A DNA stretch of 64,000 nucleotides from Hormiphora californensis (taxonomy: Eukaryota > Ctenophora > Tentaculata > Cydippida > Pleurobrachiidae): positions 4,123,508 through 4,187,507 of the forward strand of contig CM035362.1 in NCBI GenBank assembly GCA_020137815.1, given 5' to 3'. Under the pieces are notes generated by a model that was not told the DNA's origin, did not search any database, and saw only the letters and a list, made by a program, of their open reading frames with translations. Both the position numbers and the translations under genes were made by a program. This document shows, one piece after another, positions 1 through 10,530 of this stretch; position 1 is the first letter of the stretch, and each line of letters begins with the position of its first letter.

Positions 1-347
1 TAAAGTCTCCAAAAATTTTTCAAAAATTGTCTTCACCGGGATTCGAACCCTGGCCACTGAGTGGCCAGCCTTGAGCACTAGCCGGATGATGTAACATAAA
101 CGTAAAAATCGGTTTAATAAGCGTTATATTACCAATTTATAACGAAATAAGGATGTAGTTTTACAAATTTAGTCAATTATTTTATTATATTGCTTAAATT
201 TTACCACTTTCAAGATTTTTATGGTATACTTTGGTACACCTTGGTATACTTTGGTATACTTTGGTATACTTTGGTATATGGAAAATCGCTGAAAAAGTTG
301 TGGAAAGTGCCAAAGTATACCAAAGTATACCATGGGAACCCCCCCCC
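1..347 (-). mobile_element. Truncated copy of the 692-bp GGTATACTT element
   Basis: Reverse-complement copy of the left half of the element at 60410-61101, cut by the window edge. It has the C-rich end (CCATGGGAACCCC at about 331), head-to-tail TGGTATACTTT repeats with their inverted partners, and a tRNA-like B box (GGTTCGAATCC on the minus strand, about 44-54). The full copy has 20-bp inverted ends and an 8-bp target duplication, which suggests a hAT-type non-autonomous transposon. Positions 348-522 hold nothing I recognise. Confidence 0.7.
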
Positions 348-522
348 TTCAGGTGCTAACAAAGAATATAAATCCAGAAAAAAGTTTCATAAATTAGGGG
401 AGTAATGTTTTGTTGTTTACACATTCGATGATTGGAAAAGGCCACGCAGCCAATAATCACGAAAATAAAAGATTAACACAGATATTGCAAAGGTGTTCAC
501 TGTTCAATGTTCATTGTTTTAC

Positions 523-2887
523 CTTGATAATAGTGGGTACAGCTCCAGCCATGGCACTAACAACATCATAACTAGCATGTTTCCTCAGCACCTCGCTAGT
601 ACTAAAGACCATCTGCCCAATCAGATCACAAAGATAATCAGCCGCATTGGACACCGTCGCAGCCTCATCGAGTGCCGCTAGTAGTGCAGTGAACACTTTG
701 ATGAGTGACACAAAGTGCCTGACTGTATCGGCGGTTGTCGTCACGTTGTTACAGATCTCGATTTGTTCACGTTTTGCATCTTCCACAAACTAAGATAATG
801 ATCAATTAATTTTGTGAAACGATTGTTCTCCCTTTTTGAAAAACTTGCGTTTCTCTTTGTATATTGAATCAGTCAAATAAAGATGCTTATTACGTGGTAG
901 AGTCAGACCCCGATTTACCGGGATGCTCGGAGTTTAGCGTTTCCCCCGGTAAATTGGGGTCCGACACGTTATATCGGGGTCCGACTGTAATACGTGCCCA
1001 TATATATAAACAATCCCTGCCACAAGACTCAAAATGTCCAAAGGTAACAGCTCCTACCTGAACAGCAAGAGATATTGGGTAGGTAATATCACTTAGCCAG
1101 AATGGTTTGAATGTTATGAACGCCTCCCCAATGCTGACTTGAAGTGGCTCGTTGTCCTGACATTCGATATGCCAACCAATCAAAACATCTAGAGTTGTAG
1201 GGAGACGGTTGTTAAACATCTGTATAGCATGTGATTCAGGTCGGGTTGGATAGATGCAGAAGAAGATCAAAACGTCTAGAATTATAAAGTCTGATTCTTT
1301 AAGGTGTTTCCAAATATGGAATAACTCATGACCATATACGGTAATATGTTACCTATTATATTGGTGAAGTGAGGAGCAAAGAACCGGCTGTATGACTGTG
1401 TTAGTGGTACCAGGGCATCCAATAGAATCCGTATCATGTTGGGATGTCCAAACCGCTCCAAAAGTTGGATGAGAGTGTCAATCAGGGGCAGAACTCCAGT
1501 ACTGAGCCTTCCCTGGTAATGGAAATAATAATAATCTCTGGTAATAAGTGATGTTAGAAATCAGGGGCAGAACTCCAGTACTGAGCCTTCCCTGTCAATG
1601 GAAACAATAATAATCTCTGGTAATAAGTGATGTTAGAAATACCGGTACTTTTGTTGGGATCAAATTGTCCCATTTCCCTCTCTCCCCAAGCCTAGCTCCC
1701 ATCTCTATTTCCATTACATCTACCTCTCTCTCCTCATCATCTCTCTCCTCATCTCCTCATCTCCCTCGATAAATAACTAACCTTTGGGTCTACAAGGTGT
1801 TTGGTAATGTTCAGTAGGAATCCAGTGATTTGGGGGGAGGTTGAGGATGTAAGACGGTCTGTCAGCCAGTTGATAACTGCGCTACACCGTGAACCAAGAC
1901 CCAATCCTGCAAGAGAAGGGGTTTGAGGAGTGAGAGAACGAGGAGAAGGGGAGAAAGAAAAAGAGGAGATGGGGAGAAAGATGTAGAATATAGATCTGAA
2001 TTAGATGCAGTGATTTTAAAACACAACATACAGATTACAGCATGCAAGAAGTACCGAGCGTGTACTGTGTACAACACAGAGTTTAGTCAACAAGGGACTT
2101 ATTCAACGCAAACTGGCTGGCTCAGTAGTAGGAAGAAGGTATACCGGCGACCTCTATAATTGGTAAAGATGAAAACTCAGGGATTGGTTGATCTAACTTC
2201 CTAGCCCAATTTCAGGAACCGACCGAAACAAGTAAACAACCAATCAGAACTCGTTATTTAGGTCACGTGACTGGTTATCAGCCAATCAGGGACCAGTATT
2301 ACCTATAGCTGCAATGGTGCGAGGAAGCCCAAAATCGCTCTCTTTCTCGACAGCATCCTCTATCATTGGATCGAGTAGCTGAAGGAGGGTGATACACTCC
2401 ATTTCAAGAACATCCCTGTTTTGAGGATCCGCCGCAAACTCTTGGATCTGGGTAAGGTGAGAGGGGTTAGAGAGAGAGGTGCGTGGGTGGGCGAGGAATT
2501 AAAATTTTGGAACATTTAAATGTCCTATTGGCCTCAAACGGTTAATGGGTAACAAATCGTTATCGATGAGATGTAGATAGTCTATCTACATCTACATTCT
2601 ATCTAAGATAGAATGAACAGGGACCATTACTGTTATAGGAATCCTACCAGATACCTGGGAGTTAACTCTATTCCGTTCCCTTCTATCATCTCTCTCTAAC
2701 TTCCTGATAATCTGTCCAATCAGCTGACTCGGATCGCCACCATCTCTCCTCCCACCTTGAAAACTCCCCCTCCTCTCTCTCCTCCTCCTAGGTGGTGTCT
2801 CCTCCCTCCGATACGACCCACCGTTATTCCTGCTCCCTCCTCCTCCTCTATCTCGGGATGAAGCACTGTTTCTACCGCCAGATTTAC
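523..2887 (-). CDS. SMG1: SMG1 serine/threonine kinase, N-terminal part (six exons)
   Basis: SMG1 is the PIKK-family kinase that phosphorylates UPF1 in nonsense-mediated mRNA decay. Exons on the minus strand are 2887-2655, 2447-2303, 1906-1782, 1512-1353, 1188-1058 and 789-523; all junctions are GT-AG and phases agree throughout. The first is low-complexity (Arg, Gly, Ser, with SSRDRGG) and ends in a charged RKLERDDRRERNR stretch like the start of the SMG1 helical repeats. Later exons match the N-terminal HEAT region, including VLIGWHIECQ and FKPFWLSDI, which I recall as conserved (human LVGWHIDHT and LEPFWVADL). The kinase domain and 3' exons lie beyond the left edge. The initiator exon should lie above 2887 but was not identified. 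No frameshifts seen. Two introns carry MITE-A copies and one exon edge is duplicated. Confidence 0.85.
899..988. mobile_element. pogo/Tigger-like MITE in an SMG1 intron
   Basis: About 90 bp ending in GGTCCGACTG followed by TA, with an imperfect partner GAGTCAGACCCCGAT on the left. The inner sequence is a foldback around CCCCGATTTACCGG and CCGGTAAATTGGGG. The same ends occur in the cleaner copy at 29764-29862. Confidence 0.6.
1482..1639 (-). repeat. 79-bp tandem duplication of an SMG1 3' splice site plus exon edge
   Basis: Two adjacent 79-bp copies (1482-1560, 1561-1639) with few differences. On the minus strand each has intron sequence, an AG acceptor and the first 31 coding nt of the exon. 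The 1482-1560 copy contains the used acceptor (exon starts 1512); the upstream copy is a decoy whose exon-like part runs into intron. Confidence 0.85.
2213..2301 (-). mobile_element. MITE-A copy supplying an SMG1 splice donor
   Basis: Copy of the 109-bp MITE-A: left end CAGGAACCGACCGAAACAAG, core with two CCAATCAG motifs around CACGTG. It is cut at its right end exactly where SMG1 exon 2447-2303 stops. The donor read on the minus strand, GTAATACTGG, is MITE sequence. The outer 18-19 bp of the MITE inverted repeat is missing on this side. Confidence 0.75.
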
Positions 2888-2906
2888 CTGTGGGTAAGAA
2901 GAGTGT

Positions 2907-3015
2907 CAGGAACCGACCGAAACAAGTAAAAAACCTATCAGAACTCGTTATTTAGGTCATGTGACTGGTTATCAGCCAATCAGGGACCAGTATTTCCTGA
3001 TTCGGTCGGTTCCTG
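2907..3015. mobile_element. MITE-A, full-length copy
   Basis: Complete 109-bp element from CAGGAACCGACCGAAACAAG to CGGTCGGTTCCTG, in the SMG1 intron about 17 bp upstream of the acceptor for exon 2887-2655. Core contains CCTATCAG, CATGTGACTGG and GCCAATCAGG. Confidence 0.85.
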
Positions 3016-3097
3016 ATGAGTGTCAGAAGAGTGTCACTCCCTAACCCAAAAGTCTGAGAGTGGACTTGGAGTCCAAATTTTTAGGAGAAATATGACT

Positions 3098-3166
3098 TGT
3101 AAACCTATCATGGCCCTTGTCAGCGCCTCACGTTGTAAACGTATCATGGCCCTTGTCAGCGCCTTG

Positions 3167-3223
<57 letters not shown>
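3098..3223. repeat. Two 36-bp-repeat units and a (GA)n run
   Basis: Two units of the 36-bp repeat of 3555-3943, in inverse orientation (TATCATGGCCCTTGTCAGCG), followed by a GA run at about 3173-3223. The arrangement mirrors 4536-4640, where two units are followed by a CT run, so 3.1-4.64 kb has inverted flanks. Confidence 0.75.
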
Positions 3224-3226
<3 letters not shown>

Positions 3227-3249
3227 TAAAAAAATTCATTAGTTTTTTA

Positions 3250-3330
3250 TGAGTTTTGCGGGAATTGGACACGGGTCGCCTGCTTCAGAGTCAGAGCTGC
3301 TAACCGTTGCACCATGGAAGAGGTGCTACT
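3250..3330 (-). repeat. tRNA-Gln-like SINE head
   Basis: On the minus strand CCATGGTGCAACGGTTAGC resembles a tRNA-Gln 5' half with its A box, and CTGACTCTGAAGCAG resembles the anticodon arm (CTG). The B box is degenerate (TGTCCAATTCC) and the acceptor stem does not pair. A SINE head or tRNA pseudogene fits better than a functional tRNA. Confidence 0.5.
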
Positions 3331-3554
3331 TTTACAATTCAAGAGACTATAAATCGCGCGCGACTTGTAAAGCCGCGCGAGTTGGAGTCAGAATCAACAA
3401 GTATGGAGTCGGAAGAGTGAGAGTCATTTCATATGGAGTCTAAATACTGGTGACGTCACGAACATTATAAAGGGGGTAGGGGGAGATCATGGAGCCGCCT
3501 GGAGTGTCTTTTCACCATTCAAATGCATGCTTCTCTCTCAGGTCTCATTTGACA

Positions 3555-3943
3555 AGTTACTAGCGCTGACAAGGGCCATGATATGTTTACAAGGCAAGGC
3601 GCTGACAAGGGCCATGATATGTTTACAAGGCAAGGCGCTGACAAGGGCCATGATATGTTTACAAGGCAAGGCGCTGACAAGGGCCATGATATGTTTACAA
3701 GGCAAGGCGCTGACAAGGGCCATGATATGTTTACAAGGCAAGGCGCTGACAAGGGCCATGATATGTTTACAAGGCAAGGCGCTGACAAGGGCCATGATAT
3801 GTTTACAAGGCAAGGCGCTGACAAGGGCCATGATATGTTTAGAAGGCAAGGCGCTGACAAGGGCCATGATATGTTTACAAGGCAAGGCGCTGACAAGGGC
3901 CATGATATGTTTAAAAGGCAAGGCGCTGACAAGGGCCATCCCA
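3555..3943. repeat. 36-bp tandem array, about 10.5 units
   Basis: Unit of 36 bp containing GGCGCTGACAAGGGCCATGA then TATGTTTACAAGGCAA, almost unchanged across about 390 bp. Because 36 is divisible by three and the unit lacks stops in several frames, open frames of 130-144 codons appear on both strands. These are repeat artefacts, not genes. Isolated units occur at 3104-3168 and 4536-4585. Confidence 0.9.
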
Positions 3944-4535
3944 GTGCAAAGATTGTGCTAATTTGCGAATTTAGTTAGCAGCAAAAAATTAGTAAAAAAA
4001 CACCTAAAAGTAGCAAAAATTCGCTGTACAGCAAAAACTAGACATCGTGGAGTTAAATAGATGCGTGCATCGTGTTCAGCGTCGAAAAATAGGTCGGGGT
4101 ATGAAATTTGGTATCTCTACCTCATCTCAGTCGCGAAATTCGCATTTTGCTAATGCTGCCTAATCTAGCAGCAGCAGAAGAGGCAGCAGATGAAGTGTAA
4201 CTATGACAACCATGCTGCCATGTCGCGCGCACATATAAGAACGGGTAAAATTCGATATTTCCATCAGCCTCAGTGGTCGAGTGGTTAAGGCGATTGCCAA
4301 CAATATCAGATGCGAGCACATATGTGTGGGTTCGAATCCCGATCAATCTTTTTTTTTAACTTTTTCCTCGTTTGTGCAAAATAATTTTAACATTTTTTCT
4401 CTAATGCTGACCACAAAAACATAGTTATTGGAAAACACAATTAATGTTATTGAGGTGAGCTTCAAAATTTGGTGGGAGCAAATTTTCGATAAAGTTTCTA
4501 GATTCGCAGCATTTTTTAAGATCTTTGCACTGGGA
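3944..4535. other. Region with a Leu/Ser-type tRNA-like sequence
   Basis: No coding potential seen. At 4262-4345 (plus) CAGTGGTCGAGTGGTTAAGG is a good A box and GGTTCGAATCCCG a good B box, spaced as in a long-variable-arm tRNA. The 5' and 3' ends do not pair and no anticodon stem forms, so I read it as a SINE promoter. It is followed by a T run (about 4349) and A/T-rich sequence. Confidence 0.5.
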
Positions 4536-4604
4536 GGGCCATGATATGTTTACAAGGCAAGGCGCTGACAAGGGCCATGATACGCAAGCACTTACTGCTT
4601 AGAG

Positions 4605-4640
<36 letters not shown>

Positions 4641-4650
4641 TTCCCTCGTT
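4536..4650. repeat. 36-bp-repeat units followed by (CT)n
   Basis: Two units of the 36-bp repeat, then a CT run at about 4603-4640. Inverted counterpart of 3098-3223. Confidence 0.75.
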
Positions 4651-4854
4651 TTTAGTTCGACTTTTTCCCTATTCTAACTCACAAATTCGACTTGGAGTTC
4701 ACGCCCGAAACTCCATGACTTTTGTGTATGGGGTGTCACTTAGTATCCTACTTATTAGTGTCCTACATACCGCTATTATCGTAGCTTGGTCTGTCGCCTC
4801 GGGGCGTGTATGTCCGACCATAACGGCTACTCATGCGCACATTTTCACTACCTA

Positions 4855-5290
4855 CTATAGAGATAGAGATAGAGATAGAGATACAAGGAGAACAGTTTCA
4901 CTACCTACTAAAGTCGGATTTTTTGAAACTGTCACCCCCCTGGAGTTTTCAAAATCGTTAAATGACCATAAGTCCGGTTCCTGATGAGATAGAGACTTGA
5001 AATTTGGAGGTTACGAAGATCTTGCTAAGTTCTTCCGAACCTCCAAATTTCAAGTCGCTATCTTATCAGGAACCGGAGATATGACAAATTTTGTTATTTC
5101 AGGGGGTGACAGTTTCAAAAAATCCGACTTTATAGAGATAGGGATAGAGATACAAGGAGAACATGTTCACTACCTACTATAGAGATAGGGATAGAGATAG
5201 AGATACAAGGAGACAATTTTCACTACCTACTATAGAGATAGAGATAGAGATACAAGGAGAACAGTTTCACTACCTACTATAGAGATACAA
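4855..5290. repeat. Tandem array of AGAGAT-rich units, split by a MITE
   Basis: Repeated unit with (AGAGAT)n, ACAAGGAGAACA and TTTCACTACCTACTAT. The array is interrupted at one ACTACCTACTA by MITE-B (4911-5130); neighbouring intact units show the empty site. Confidence 0.8.
4911..5130. mobile_element. MITE-B (Tc1/mariner-type foldback), 220 bp
   Basis: Inverted ends AAGTCGGATTTTTTGAAACT continuing into GTCACCCCCCTG (about 31 bp), flanked by TA on each side. The interior is a second inverted repeat built on GAGACTTGAAATTTGGAGGT. Other copies: 34628-34851 and 50778-50997. TA duplication and size fit a non-autonomous Tc1/mariner element. Confidence 0.85.
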
Positions 5291-5481
5291 GGAGGGGAGG
5301 TAAGGGATAAACGAGATTGAAACTGAAGTTTTGTGTAACACAACTCAATGGAATGTATATAGGGAAAATATGGGGAGTAGAAAATAACTTAATATAGTAC
5401 ACTAAGAGATCAGAGTCCAAAACACACAAAATAACTTCCACAGGATCGAGGTGATGATACACAAGACATCTACAAAACAGT

Positions 5482-6033
5482 TTACTTGAGGACGTGGAAA
5501 AGGTGGCCCTGAGACACCTGAAATATAGAGGGTGTTAAGTTTCAAGTTGCTTATTATCAAAGGGCAAATTGATCTCGTACTAAGACAAGATGACATGAAT
5601 AGCATTATATATAGCTCAAAAGCGATTTGTAAATGTATAACATTAATCATTATTGCTAGCAACTTACACATTTGTCCCTGCATTCCAGAAGATCAAAGTA
5701 CTCCGGGGTGCAGTTCTCTTTCGCTCCCTCGTTGGTCACCCTGTTCTGGCAGGAGTTAAACGCATGCTTGAATCCCATACAATCGAACGAATCGACACAC
5801 TTCTTCCTCTCGGCGATGATGGGATCCTTCAACTCATCCTCATCTTCTTCGTCGCCCTCATCGTCTTCATCTTCATCTTCATCTTCCTCTTCTTCCTCGG
5901 CTTCCTCCTCATCCTCATCTTCATCCTCAGCCTCGACAGAGAGGGCGACACAATCCTCAGTCTCTACAACGTCATCAACAACGGGCTCCTCCTCGACAGT
6001 CTCGATCTCCTCTTCGTGGGTAATCTCAGTCAT
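5482..6033 (-). CDS. UQCRH: UQCRH: cytochrome bc1 complex hinge subunit (subunit 6)
   Basis: Small acidic subunit of mitochondrial complex III that contacts cytochrome c1 in the intermembrane space. Exon 1 is 6033-5668 (122 codons), donor GTAAGT; exon 2 is 5517-5482 and encodes VSQGHLFHVLK plus stop, for 133 aa. The N-terminal two thirds is highly acidic, with long Glu/Asp runs; this hinge is longer than the human one. The C-terminal domain has the family's paired Cys pattern (KKCVDSFDC, FNSC, ENCTPEYFDLLECRDKC) and a terminal LFxxLK as in the family (human KLFNNLK). The intron contains a LINE 3' tail fragment. The acidic run is coded by near-repetitive GAT/GAG/GAA triplets. Phases and conserved ending support the model. 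Confidence 0.9.
5588..5655 (+). mobile_element. LINE 3' tail fragment in the UQCRH intron
   Basis: GAATAGCATTATATATAGCT followed by CAAAAGCGATTT and ATGTATAA matches the sequence at about 10460-10510 at the end of the LINE starting near 7061. It looks like a severely 5'-truncated insertion of the same family. Confidence 0.6.
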
Positions 6034-6284
6034 GTTGTTGGTGGGTTGGTGTGGAGCTAGGGGAAGCAGTAAATGGGTTATACAAAGTTGTAATAAGCCC
6101 GTTGACGGACGGTCACTTGCTGTCGTTTAGCCCAACATCAGTCAAAATTTGAAAAACAAAAACTCTGGGAACAACGTGCGACGTTGAAAAAAATATAACG
6201 TCAACACCGATTTCTATCACTTATCAACAGCCGACTGCCGAGTGCCGAGTTGAAAAGCGCTGCCTTATCCCGCGGGCCGCGATT

Positions 6285-7045
6285 ATAATCTGGGTGCCTT
6301 ACAGCCTCTTTAGGTGCGCGCTACCAAAAGAGTACACTCAGACCGACTTTTTTCAAGCGGCTATGCCACGCAACCACATGGCCAATTTGAGTAAACTAAA
6401 CGGTATCTGTTAGAGAATCGATAGCCCTAACCGATAACCCCAAACCAAACCCTAACCAGACCCTAACGGATAGCCCTAACCCGTCGCGCGCGCTAAATCT
6501 ACGAATTATTAGCAATGAAAGGCATCCAGATTTTAACGTTTTCCGGGCCGCACTGCTTTTGCCAAAAATTGGGTCGCAGGTGGGCTTGAAATGTGATTGT
6601 GCGCGGCTTTCGACAGTATTTCCTTTACATCATTATCGCCGCATTAAACGTAGCGCGCGAAAAATAAACATTTATGCGACGTCGCGGCTCAAAATCATAC
6701 ACAATTCAATGCGGGCACGATTAAATTTTTAACCAGTTGTCAGCACTCACGAAACGGCCAGCGTTAAAATCTGGGTGTTTTGGGAGTGCTGACAAACGGT
6801 TTTTTAGGGTTAGGGCTAAAGTAGGGTTAGGGTTAGGGTTGGGGTTTGGGTTGGGGTTAGGCCTTGACATTCCCTACCAGATAAACTTTGAATCAGCCAA
6901 AACGGTTGAGTGGTTTGGCGGTTAGAGCCATTTTAGTGAATCAACTTTTTTGGCAGCGCGCACCTGTAAACAGGCCTCCAAACACCCAGATCGTAACGGC
7001 GCCCTCACGAAACACCCAGATTTTAACGCTGGCCGTTTATTACCT
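6285..7045. repeat. Elements with degenerate TTAGGG/CCCTAA arrays
   Basis: Two abutting copies of a dispersed element. Diagnostic blocks are CACCCAGATTTTAACG or its complement at the ends, a GCGCGC segment, TTGAGTAAACTAAACGGTAT, AGAGAATCGATAGCC and a short degenerate telomere-like run (GGGTTAGGGTTAGGGTTGGG at 6820-6860; CCCTAACC near 6425-6480). Copies or fragments recur at 33440-33605, 34995-35275 and 36690-36900. The UQCRH promoter should lie in or next to 6034-6280. Confidence 0.7.
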
Positions 7046-7060
7046 ACCAGATAAACTTTG

Positions 7061-9450
7061 AACTAAAACATGTTATCGGGCCTACGCATGTGAGGGGTGG
7101 CACACTTGATTTGGTGCTAACCAGGGATGCAGACCTTACGGCGTTGGACGGACTGGAAACTTATAGGGCACCTGCTCTTCCTGATCATTCACTAGTGAGC
7201 TTCTCTGTAAATGTGGCTGGCTGTAGTTCTAACAGTGAGTTTAAGCTAGTTACAAGCCGAAAAATGAAAGACCTTAACATTGAGGATCTTAGGGAAGACA
7301 TTCTTCAGTCGGATCTTTGTGATGAGTTACCTGATGACCTGGACCAGTGTGTTGAGCTGTATGTCTCGGTGTTGACGGGGTTTATGGATAGTCGGGCGCC
7401 CGTGGTTATTAGGAAGGTTAAAACTCGCAGTAATAAATGGTTCACACAGAACTATGAGATCTGCCAGGGGGCAAGAAGGGAAAGAAGGAGGAAAGAAAGG
7501 AAGTATAGGGCAATTCTTCGGACCAAAACAGACCCTGTTGTGATACTCAACTTCTTTGAGGAGTGTAAAGCACAGGAGAAGGAAACTGATAAAATCCTGA
7601 CGGGAGTAAGAGAAAACTACTTCGCGGCTCGTCTCGAAGAACAACAGCATGACCCTCGGGCTACTTGGCAAACTTCGAACCACCTTCTGGGGAGGGAAAA
7701 TGTTGAAGTCATGCCTGGGAACATTGAAAAAGGCAAGCTTGCTGACACCTTCATGGGAGCTTTTAAAGGGAAGGTTGAGAAAATCTATCGACGAATGGAG
7801 GAGAAGTGCCACAATCACGTTCAACCTGTCTCCATGACTACACAAAGTGACTCGCCATCATCTGTTCCGATTTTCAAATTTGAGCCGGTTTCTGATGAAG
7901 TGCTTCGGTCTACCATCATGGAAATGAGCACGAAACACTGTACCCTTGATCCTATACCAACATCCTTTGTACGAAAACTGTTCGGTGAACTACTTCCTAT
8001 CTTGTCGAAAATAGTTAATGATAGCTTGTCATCGGGGGTTTTTCCTACGGCTTTAAAAACGGCATTGATTCGTCCAACCATCAAGAAGGCAAATCTTGAC
8101 CCGGATGACTTGGGGAACTATCGACCGGTGAGTAATCTTCCGTTCCTTGGAAAGCTAATAGAGAAGTGTGCAGCGGACCAGTTTGTAAGGCACCTGGAGG
8201 ATAACAATTTACTCTCGAAGAAACAGTCTGCATATCGTCGACACAAAAGTTGCGAAACTGCCACCTTACGGATCTTTGATGATCTACTGACTCTGACTGA
8301 TGACAAGTCGAAGGTAGTACTGTTGTTGTTAGACTTAAGTGCTGCTTTTGATACAGTGAATCATGTGATACTTCTGAAGCGGCTAGAAAAGTTGTATGGA
8401 GTAAAGGGGACTACTCTGAATTGGTTTCAGAGTTACTTAACGGGGCGTAATGCTGCAGTGGTGTTGGGGGATATGAAGTCAGCCCTTGCTGAACTATCCA
8501 TCGGAGTTCCACAGGGGTCTATTTTAGGGCCGATATTGTTCATTTGTTACACGACTGAGCTAGAAGCCATTGCTGATCGACATGGTGTTGGTATTCACTT
8601 TTATGCGGATGATACACAGGTCTATGCGGCATATTCCTCGGATGATATCTCAGAGGTAGAACAAAAGTTAAGGCGTTGTGTCTCTGATATACAGGCCTGG
8701 CTCACGACAAACTTCCTTCAACTTAACCCAACTAAGACTGAAGTACTGATTTTGTCCCCGAGAGGTAGTAGTTCTGTTGACTCTATGCAGCTGTTTGAAG
8801 ATAGTGGGCCCTCATTGGTAACGAGTTCGGCGAAGAACCTCGGGGTGTACTTTGACTCGAAGCTGTCCTTAGATGAGCACGTCACGGCTGTGGTCAGGTC
8901 ATGTAAATCTACTCTGGTTAATCTGTGGCGAATTGCCGGAAAGCTATCTCGGAAGCTTAGGACAATATTGGTATGCAGCTTAGTTCATTCAAAAATAGAC
9001 TACTGCAATTCTCTGATGTCTGGGATGACTAAACGGAATGTTGCTGAGTTACAAAAGGTACAAAATGCAGCAGCTAGATTCATTTATGGACAGAGGAGGT
9101 GGCAAGGCACAACGACGTTGCGTAAGGCATTACATTTCCTACCAGTGAGCGAAAGGATCAATTTCAAAACCTGTGTTTTGGTCTATAAATGTCTGAACGG
9201 CCTTGCACCCGAATACCTAAGTGGCCTTCTGGAAAAGAGGAAGAAAAAACCAATGACACTTCGTGCAGATTATGATGATCTTCTTCTAGAAACTCCGCAT
9301 CCCAAATACAAAACAACGGAAAGGGCTTTCAGTGTATCAGGGCCTAAGCTATGGAACAATCTTCCGCGGGAACTCCGTCGATCTAGGACTTTACAGAGGT
9401 TCAAAACTGATCTAAAAACACTGTTGTTTTCCAAGGCCTTCTCTGAGTAG
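7061..9450 (+). CDS. CR1/L2-type LINE ORF2, 5'-truncated, reverse transcriptase intact
   Basis: Retrotransposon protein open from about 7061 without an in-frame start (first ATG 7090). It opens with the last part of the APE endonuclease: HVRGGTLDLVLTR and a PDHSLVSF block. A linker follows, then reverse transcriptase with NYRPVSNLPFLGKLIE, LLDLSAAFDTVNH, GVPQGSILGPILF and the catalytic FYADDTQVY, and the usual C-terminal IDYCNSLMSG and RINFKTCVLVYKCL blocks. The frame is uninterrupted for nearly 800 codons, unlike the decayed LINE at 18.7-23.3 kb, so insertion is probably fairly recent. ORF1 and most of the endonuclease are missing, so this copy cannot move by itself. Confidence 0.9.
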
Positions 9451-10193
9451 CATGTTATTATGTGTGTAGTTGCTAGTAAGGGATGATATGGATTTGAATA
9501 TTGAACTTTCAAGACGGGATCCTGGGAGATAGGGTACTGAGTAGATTATATTATTGAAATGTTTCTGTATGTTTCGTCCTCCTCAGCAAAAAACGGAAAA
9601 ATACATGATCGAATGTGAGGTAGTAAAAGTTAAAAAAAGAAAGAGGGATGTCAGAAAAATAATGTGAGAAAAAAGTGTGTGTGAGAATAAAAAAAAGAAT
9701 CCCCACCCATGACAGATCTAGACACTGACTTACTTGTAGATACGCCTTTTGGCAACTGTTTGACGTTTACAGTTGACTTTCACACAATGGGACTGTGAAT
9801 TGTGTAGTCTTGGCTACGCAATTCACAGTGCTATATTGCTCTTGGAGGCTTCTACTATGAAGATTAACCCCCTCCAGAGCACCCTATTTTCAGAACTAAA
9901 AGTAAATTCCTAAATCCTGAAATCCTACATGATATCTCCTAAGTGTGAAACTGATATTCCTCCATGATAACCAATAACCATGATAATAATAATCCAAGAC
10001 AAAGCGAGTCCTAGTCACAATGAACTAATGAGTAATGAGGACAACACTCAATTAGCATTTATTTCTTTATTTTGTTCAGTATGTGGTAGGGTTGATTATC
10101 TCTGGACTCCGTTGGACGTTAGTGAATTTGGTTGTGTGCTTAATTTTTCGTATGTTAAGTACTTGCTTGTGTTTGTATGAATTTGTATGTGTA

Positions 10194-10255
<62 letters not shown>

Positions 10256-10530
10256 GTGTGTGTGTGTTGCATGTATTTGTGTGTCCATCGGTGTTCAGTC
10301 TGTCTTTTGTATCTTATTTATTAATTATCTAAGTCCGTTTTTATTTTTATATTATAATTTATTATCTATGACGACGAGGACGAATGTCTATAGGTTATTT
10401 CAGTGATGAAGCGCTTTAGAAAGCTTGCTATTATCGAGAGGACGCTGTTTAAGCTGATCGAGAATAGCATTATATAGCTCAAAAGCGATTTAAATATGTA
10501 TAATGTTATTGTTATTATTTATTGTTTAAC
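9451..10530 (+). mobile_element. 3' UTR of the LINE, with (GT)n microsatellite
   Basis: Non-coding. Contains a GT run at about 10196-10267, A-rich stretches, and a terminal block AGCTCAAAAGCGATTTAAAT followed by TTATTGTTATTATT near 10475-10525, typical of CR1/L2 tails. Continuity from the ORF to this tail is inferred from the matching tail fragment at 5588-5655. Confidence 0.5.

Noticed and set aside
1183-1286. Second SMG1 exon-edge duplication (TCTAGAYGTTTTGAT at 1183-1197 and 1270-1286)
   Set aside because: Only about 15 bp match, too short to separate from chance; not counted among the six cases.
3519-3978. Overlapping 130-144-codon frames on both strands
   Set aside because: All are created by a 36-bp tandem repeat whose length is a multiple of three; no homology and no codon signal.
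4262-4345. Functional tRNA gene
   Set aside because: A and B boxes are good but the acceptor and anticodon stems do not pair; a SINE head fits better.
6820-6860. True telomere or chromosome end
   Set aside because: The TTAGGG run is short, degenerate, internal and repeated within a dispersed element.
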